64,000 nt of DNA, from the NCBI GenBank assembly GCA_964019135.1, contig OZ025252.1:10432823-10496822 (forward strand), read 5' to 3'. Position 1 is the first letter of the stretch. Each line of letters starts with the position of its first letter. The DNA comes from Arenicola marina. Its lineage: Eukaryota; Annelida; Polychaeta; Arenicolidae. Shown in pieces: positions 57,701-64,000 of this stretch. A program made the translations under genes and the position numbers. The notes under the pieces are model-generated. The model did no database searches. It was not told the DNA's origin and worked only from the letters and a program-made list of their open reading frames with translations.

Positions 57701-60700
57701 CACCCCCACACTGTCCTGTCACTGACTGGCAGGGCCCTGAGTCCCTTACGACCACACTGCCATGTCACTGACTGGCAGGGCCCTGAGCCCCTTACCACCA
57801 CACTGCCCTGTCACTGACTGGCAGGGCCCTGAGCCCCTTATCCCCACACTGCCATGTCACTGACTGGCAGGGTCCTGAGCCCCTCACCCCCACACTGCCC
57901 TGTCACTAGCTGGCAGGGCCCTGAGCCCCTCACCACCACACTGCCCTGTCACTGACTGGCAGGGCCCTGAGCCCCTCACCACCACACTGCCCTGTCACTG
58001 ACTGGCAGGGCCCTGAGCCCCTCACCCCCACACTGTCCTGTCACTGACTGGCAGGGCCCTGAGTCCCTCACCCCCACACTGCCCTGTCACTGACTGGCAG
58101 GGCCCTGAGCCCCTTACCACCACACTGCCCTGTCACTAACTGGCAGGGCCCTGAGCCCCTTAACACCACACTGCCCTGTCACTGACTGGCAGGGCCCTGA
58201 GCCCCTTAACACCACACTGCCCTGTCACTGACTGGCAGGGCCCTGAGCCCCTTAACACCACACTGCCCTGTCACTGACTGGCAGGGCCCTGAGCCCCTCA
58301 CCCCCACACTGCCCTGTCACTGACTGGCAGGGCCCTGAGCCCCTTACAACCACACTGCCCTGTCACTGACTGGCAGGGCCCTGAGCCCCTCACCACCACA
58401 CTGCCCTGTCACTGACTGGCAGGGCCCTGAGCCCCTTACCACCACACTGCCGTGTCACTGACTGGCAGGGTCCTGAGCCCCTTACAACCACACTGCCGTG
58501 TCACTGACTGGCAGGGCCCTGAGCCCCTTACCACCACACTGCCCTGTCACTGACTGGCAGGGCCCTGAGCCCCTTACCACCACACTGCCGTGTCACTGAC
58601 TGGCAGGGCCCTGAGCGCCTTACCACCACACTGCCCTGTCACTGACTGGCAGGGCCCTGAGCCCCTCACCACCACACTGCCCTGTCACTGACTGGCAGGG
58701 CCCTGAGCCCCTCACCACCACACTGCCCTGTCACTGACTGGCAGGGCCCTGAGCCCCTTACCACCACACTGCCATGTCACTGACTGGCAGGGCCCTGAGC
58801 CCCTCACCACCACACTGCCCTGTCACTGACTGGCAGGGCCCTGAGCCCCTTACCACCACACTGCCATGTCACTGACTGGCAGGGCCCTGAGCCCCTCACC
58901 ACCACACTGCCCTGTCACTGACTGGCAGGGCCCTGAGCCCCTTACCACCACACTGCCATGTCACTGACTGGCAGGGCCCTGAGCCCCTCACCCCCGCACT
59001 GCCGTGTCACTGACTGGCAGGGCCCTGAGCCCCTTACCACCACACTGCCCTGTCACTGACTGGCAGGGCCCTGAGCCCCTCAACACCACACTGCCCTGTC
59101 ACTGACTGGCAGGGCCCTGAGCCCCTTACCACCACACTGCCCTGTCACTGACTGGCAGGGCCCTGAGCCCCTCAACATCACACTGCCCTGTCACTGACTG
59201 GCAGGGCCCTGAGCCCCTTACCACCACACTGCCATGTCACTGACTGGCAGGGCCCTGAGCCCCTCACCACCACACTGCCGTGTCACTGACTGGCAGGGCC
59301 CTGAGCCCCTTACCCCCACACTGCCCTGTCACTGACTGGCAGGGCCCTGAGCCCCTCACCACCACACTGCCATGTCACTGACTGGCAGGGCCCTGAGCCC
59401 CTCACCACCACACTGCCGTGTCACTGACTGGCAGTGCCCTGAGCCCCTTACCACCACACTGCCATGTCACTGACTGGCAGGGCCCTGAGCCACTCACCAC
59501 CACACTGCCATGTCACTGACTGGCAGGGCCCTGAGCCCCTCACCACCACACTGCCATGTCACTGACTGGCAGGGCCCTGATCCCCTCACCACCACACTGC
59601 CATGTCACTGACTGGCAGGGCCCTGAGCCCCTCACCACCACACTGCCATGTCACTGACTGGCAGGGCCCTGAGCCCCTCACCACCACACTGCCATGTCAC
59701 TGACTGGCAGGGCCCTGAGCCCCTCACCCCCACACTGCCCTGTCACTAGCTGGCAGGGCCCTGAGCCCCTCACCACCACACTGCCCTGTCACTGACTGGC
59801 AGGGCCCCGAGCCCCTTACCACCGCATTGCCATGTCACTGACTGGCAGAGCCCTGAGCCCCTCACCACCACACTGCCGTGTCACTGACTGGCAGGGCCCT
59901 GAGCCCCTTACCCCCACACTGCCGTGTCACTGACTGGCAGGGCCCTGAGCCCCTCACCACCACACTGCCATGTCACTGACCGGCAGGGCCCTGAGCCCCT
60001 CACCACCACACTGCCATGTCACTGACTGGCAGGGCCCTGAGCCCCTCACCACCACACTGCCGTGTCACTGACTGGCAGGGCCCTGAGCCCCTTACCCCCA
60101 CACTGCCCTGTCACTGACTGGCAGGGCCCTGAGCCACTCACCACCACACTGCCATGTCACTGACTGGCAGGGCCCTGAGCCACTCACCACCACACTGCCA
60201 TGTCACTGACTGGCAGGGCCCTGAGCCCCTTACCACCACACTGCCCTGTCACTGACTGGCCGGGCCCTGAGCCCCTCACCACCACACTGCCGTGTCACTG
60301 ACTGGCAGGGCCCTGAGCCCCTCAACATCACACTGCCCTGTCACTGACTAGCAGGGCCCTGAGCCCCTCACCACCACACTGCCATGTCACTGACTGGCAG
60401 GGCCCTGAGTCCCTTATCCCCACACTGCCCTGTCACTGACTGGCAGGGCCCTGAGCCCCTTACCACCACACTGCCCTGTCACTGACTGGCAGGGCCCTGA
60501 GCCCCTTACCACCACACTGCCATGTCACTGACTGGCAGGGCCCTGAGTCCCTTACGACCACACTGCCGTGTCACTGACTGGCAGGGCCCTGAGACCCTCA
60601 CCACCACACTGCCATGTCACTGACTGGCAGGGCCCTGAGCCCCTTACCACCACACTGCCATGTCACTGACTGGCAGGGCCCTGAGTCCCTTACGACCACA

Positions 60701-63700
60701 CTGCCCTGTCACTGACTGGCAGGGCCCTGAGCCCCTCACCCCCACACTGCCATGTCACTGACTGGCAGGGCCCTGAGCCCCTCACCACCACACTGCCCTG
60801 TCACTGACTGGCAGGGCCCTGAGCCCCTCACCACCACACTGCCATGTCACTGACTGGCAGGGCCCTGAGCCCCTTACCACCACACTGCCCTGTCACTGAC
60901 TGGCAGGGCCCTGAGCCCCTTACCACCACACTGCCATGTCACTGACTGGCAGGGCCCTGAGCCCCTCACCACCACACTGCCCTGTCACTGACTGGCAGGG
61001 CCCTGAGCCCCTTACCACCACACTGCCATGTCACTGACTGGCAGGGCCCTGAGCCCCTCACCACCACACTGCCCTGTCACTGACTGGCAGGGCCCTGAGC
61101 CCCTCACCCCCACACTGTCCTGTCACTGACTGGCAGGGCCCTGAGTCCCTTACGACCACACTGCCATGTCACTGACTGGCAGGGCCCTGAGCCCCTTACC
61201 ACCACACTGCCCTGTCACTGACTGGCAGGGCCCTGAGCCCCTTATCCCCACACTGCCATGTCACTGACTGGCAGGGCCCTGAGCCCCTCACCCCCACACT
61301 GCCCTGTCACTAGCTGGCAGGGCCCTGAGCCCCTCACCACCACACTGCCCTGTCACTGACTGGCAGGGCCCTGAGTCCCTCACCACCACACTGCCCTGTC
61401 ACTGACTGGCAGGGTCCTGAGCCCCTCACCCCCACACTGTCCTGTCACTGACTGGCAGGGCCCTGAGTCCCTCACCCCCACACTGCCCTGTCACTGACTG
61501 GCAGGGCCCTGAGCCCCTTACCACCACACTGCCCTGTCACTAACTGGCAGGGCCCTGAGCCCCTAAACACCACACTGCCCTGTCACTGACTGGCAGGGCC
61601 CTGAGCCCCTTAACACCACACTGCCCTGTCACTGACTGGCAGGGCCCTGAGCCCCTTACCACCACACTGCCCTGTCACTGACTGGCAGGGCCCTGAGCCC
61701 CTCACCCCCACACTGCCATGTCACTGACTGGCAGGGCCCTGAGCCCCTTACAACCACACTGCCCTGTCACTAGCTGGCAGGGCTCTGAGCCCCTCAACAC
61801 CACACTGCCCTGTCACTAGCTGGCAGGGTCCTGAGCCCCTCACCCCCACACTGCCCTGTCACTGACTGGCAGGGCCCTGAGCCCCTTACCACCACACTGC
61901 CATGTCACTGACTGGCAGGGCCCTGAGCCCCTCACCACCACACTGCCATGTCACTGACTGGCAGGGCCCTGAGCCCCTTACCACCACACTGCCATGTCAC
62001 TGACTGGCAGGGCCCTGAGCCCCTGACCACCACACTGCCCTGTCACTGACTGACAGGGCCCTGAGCCCCTCACCCCCGCACTGCCCTGTCACTGACTGGC
62101 AGGGCCCTGAGCCCCTTACCACCACACTGCCGTGTCACTAGCTGGCAGGGCCCTCAGCCCCTCAGCCCCACACTGTCCTGTCACTGACTGGCAGAGCCCT
62201 GAGTCCCTTACGACCACACTGCCCTGTCACTGACTGGCAGGGCCCTGAGCCCCTCACCACCACACTGCCGTGTCACTGACTGGCAGGGCCCTGAGCCCCT
62301 CACCACCACACTGCCATGTCACTGACTGGCAGGGCCCTGAGTCCCTCACCACCACACTGCCATGTCACTGACTGGCAGGGCCCTGAGCCCCTCACCACCA
62401 CACTGCCATGTCACTGACTGGCAGGGCCCTGAGCCCCTTACCACCACACTGCCATGTCACTGACTGGCAGGGCCCTGAGCCCCTTACCACCACACTGCCG
62501 TGTCACTGACTGGCAGGGCCCTGAGCCCCTCACCACCACACTGCCATGTCACTGACTGGCAGGGCCCTGAGCCCCTTACCACCACACTGCCGTGTCACTG
62601 ACTGGCAGGGCCCTGAGCCCCTTACCACCACAATGCCGTGTCACTGACTGGCAGGGCCCTGAGCCCCTCACCACCACACTGCCATGTCACTGACTGGCAG
62701 GGCCCTGAGCCCCGCACCACCACACTGCCATGTCACTGACTGGCTGGGCCCTGAGCCCCTTACCACCACACTGCCGTGTCACTGACTGGCAGGGCCCTGA
62801 GCCCCTCACCACCACACGGCCGTGTCACTGACTGGCAGGGCCCTGAGCCCCTCACCCCCACACTGTCCTGTCACTGACTGGCAGGGCCCTGAGCCCCTCA
62901 CCACCACACTGCCGTGTCACTGACTGGCAGGGCCCTGAGCCCCTCACCACCACACTGCCGTGTCACTGACTGGCAGGGCCCTGAGCCCCTCACCCCCACA
63001 CTGTCCTGTCACTGACTGGCAGGGCCCTGAGCCCCTTACCACCACACTGCCGTGTCACTGACTGGCAGGGCCCTGAGCCCCTCACCACCACACTGCCATG
63101 TCACTGACTGGCAGGGCCCTGAGCCCCTTACAACCACACTGCCGTGTCACTGACTGGCAGGGCTCTGAGCCCCTCACCACCAAACTCCCGTGTCACTGAC
63201 TGGCAGGGCCCTGAGCCCCTCACCCCCACACTGTCCTGTCACTGACTGGCAGGGCCCTGAGCCCCTCACCACCACACTGCCGTGTCACTGACTGGCAGGG
63301 CCCTGAGCCCCTCACCACCACACTGCCGTGTCACTGACTGGCTGGGCCCTGAGCCCCTCACCACCACACTGCCATGTCACTGACTGGCAGGGCCCTGAGC
63401 CCCTCACCACCACACTGCCATGTCAGTGACTGGCAGGGCCCTGAGCCCCTTACCACCACACTGCCCTGTCACTGACTGGCAGGGCCCTGAGCCCCTTACC
63501 ACCACACTGCCGTGTCACTAGCTGGCAGGGCCCTGAGCCCCTCACCCCCACACTGTCATGTCACTGACTGGCAGAGCCCTGAGTCCCTTACGACCACACT
63601 GCCCTGTCACTGACTGGCAGGGCCCTGAGCCCCTTACCACCACACTGCCGTGTCACTGACTGGCAGGGCCCTGAGCCCCTAACCACCACACTGCCCTGTC

Positions 63701-64000
63701 ACTGACTGGCAGGGCCCTGAGCCCCTCAACACCACACTGCCATGTCACTGACTGGCAGGGCCCTGAGCCCCTCACCCCCACAGTGCCATGTCACTGACTG
63801 GCAGGGCCCTGAGTCCCTTACCACCACACTGCCGTGTCACTGACTGGCAGGGCCCTGAGCCCCTCACCACCACACTGCCATGTAACTGACTGGCAGGGCC
63901 CTGAGCCCCTCACCACCACACTGCCATGTCACTGACTGGCAGGGCCCTGAGCCCCTTACCACCACACTGCCCTGTCACTGACTGGCAGGGCCCTGAGCCC
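51791..64000. repeat. B4: 46-bp satellite block (>265 copies), truncated by window end
   Basis: Begins with the same variant order as B1-B3, then contains nested internal duplications. Matching rare variants are 1380 (53361/54741), 2116 (56351/58467) and 3404 bases (57741/61145) apart, all exact multiples of 46. No A block interrupts it before the window ends. Confidence 0.96.

Noticed and set aside
27456..64000. CRISPR array
   Set aside because: There are no unique spacers. The units are head-to-tail satellite monomers in a eukaryotic context.

Overview
This is eukaryotic DNA, most likely from an arthropod and possibly a decapod crustacean. It has one recognisable coding exon with standard GT-AG splice signals, and almost everything else is tandem repeat or GC-rich low-complexity spacer. 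No prokaryotic gene organisation, tRNA, rRNA, CRISPR array or intact transposon was found. The arthropod assignment rests on the exon (a BCL11/CG9650-type CCHC zinc finger with an arthropod-like linker), on a TTAGG-containing satellite, and on the extreme density of minisatellites. Species cannot be named.

Layout. 1-5020: three satellites (27/29-bp, 47-bp, and a 14/11-bp TTAGG-containing array). 5021-10330: GC-rich, homopolymer-rich spacer with small minisatellites, several FTZ-F1/ERR-type half-sites and a CpG-rich block. 10331-10795: a 20-bp array in which nearly every unit has an NF-Y-type CCAAT box and a CGTCA half-CRE. 10900-11451: the BCL11-type exon on the + strand. 11495-11945: a 44-bp array in exact register with the exon's own 5' splice site, each core unit repeating a near-consensus donor. 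11946-12398: a short island of ordinary-composition DNA with several transcription-factor-like motifs. 12399-25690: arrays of 52, 32, ~30, 44, 26, 64, 39, 11 and 27 bp, separated by short spacers and one 200-base assembly gap (23107-23306). 25691-26935: an AT-richer single-copy island with a perfect POU-like palindrome and a CTCF-like motif. 27456-64000: one 36.5-kb satellite made of a 37-bp monomer (A) and a derived 46-bp monomer (B), arranged as A-B-A-B-A-B-A-B superblocks and running off the window end.

If the + strand gene continues beyond the window, everything after 11452 is intron. At least 52 kb of satellite would then sit inside a developmental transcription-factor gene. The observation most worth following up is the 44-bp array. 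It appears to have formed by tandem amplification of the exon/intron junction, leaving nine GGTAAGT motifs at exact 44-bp steps downstream of the real donor. Any use of a downstream donor would run the reading frame into a stop 6 bases past the exon and truncate the protein after its first zinc finger.
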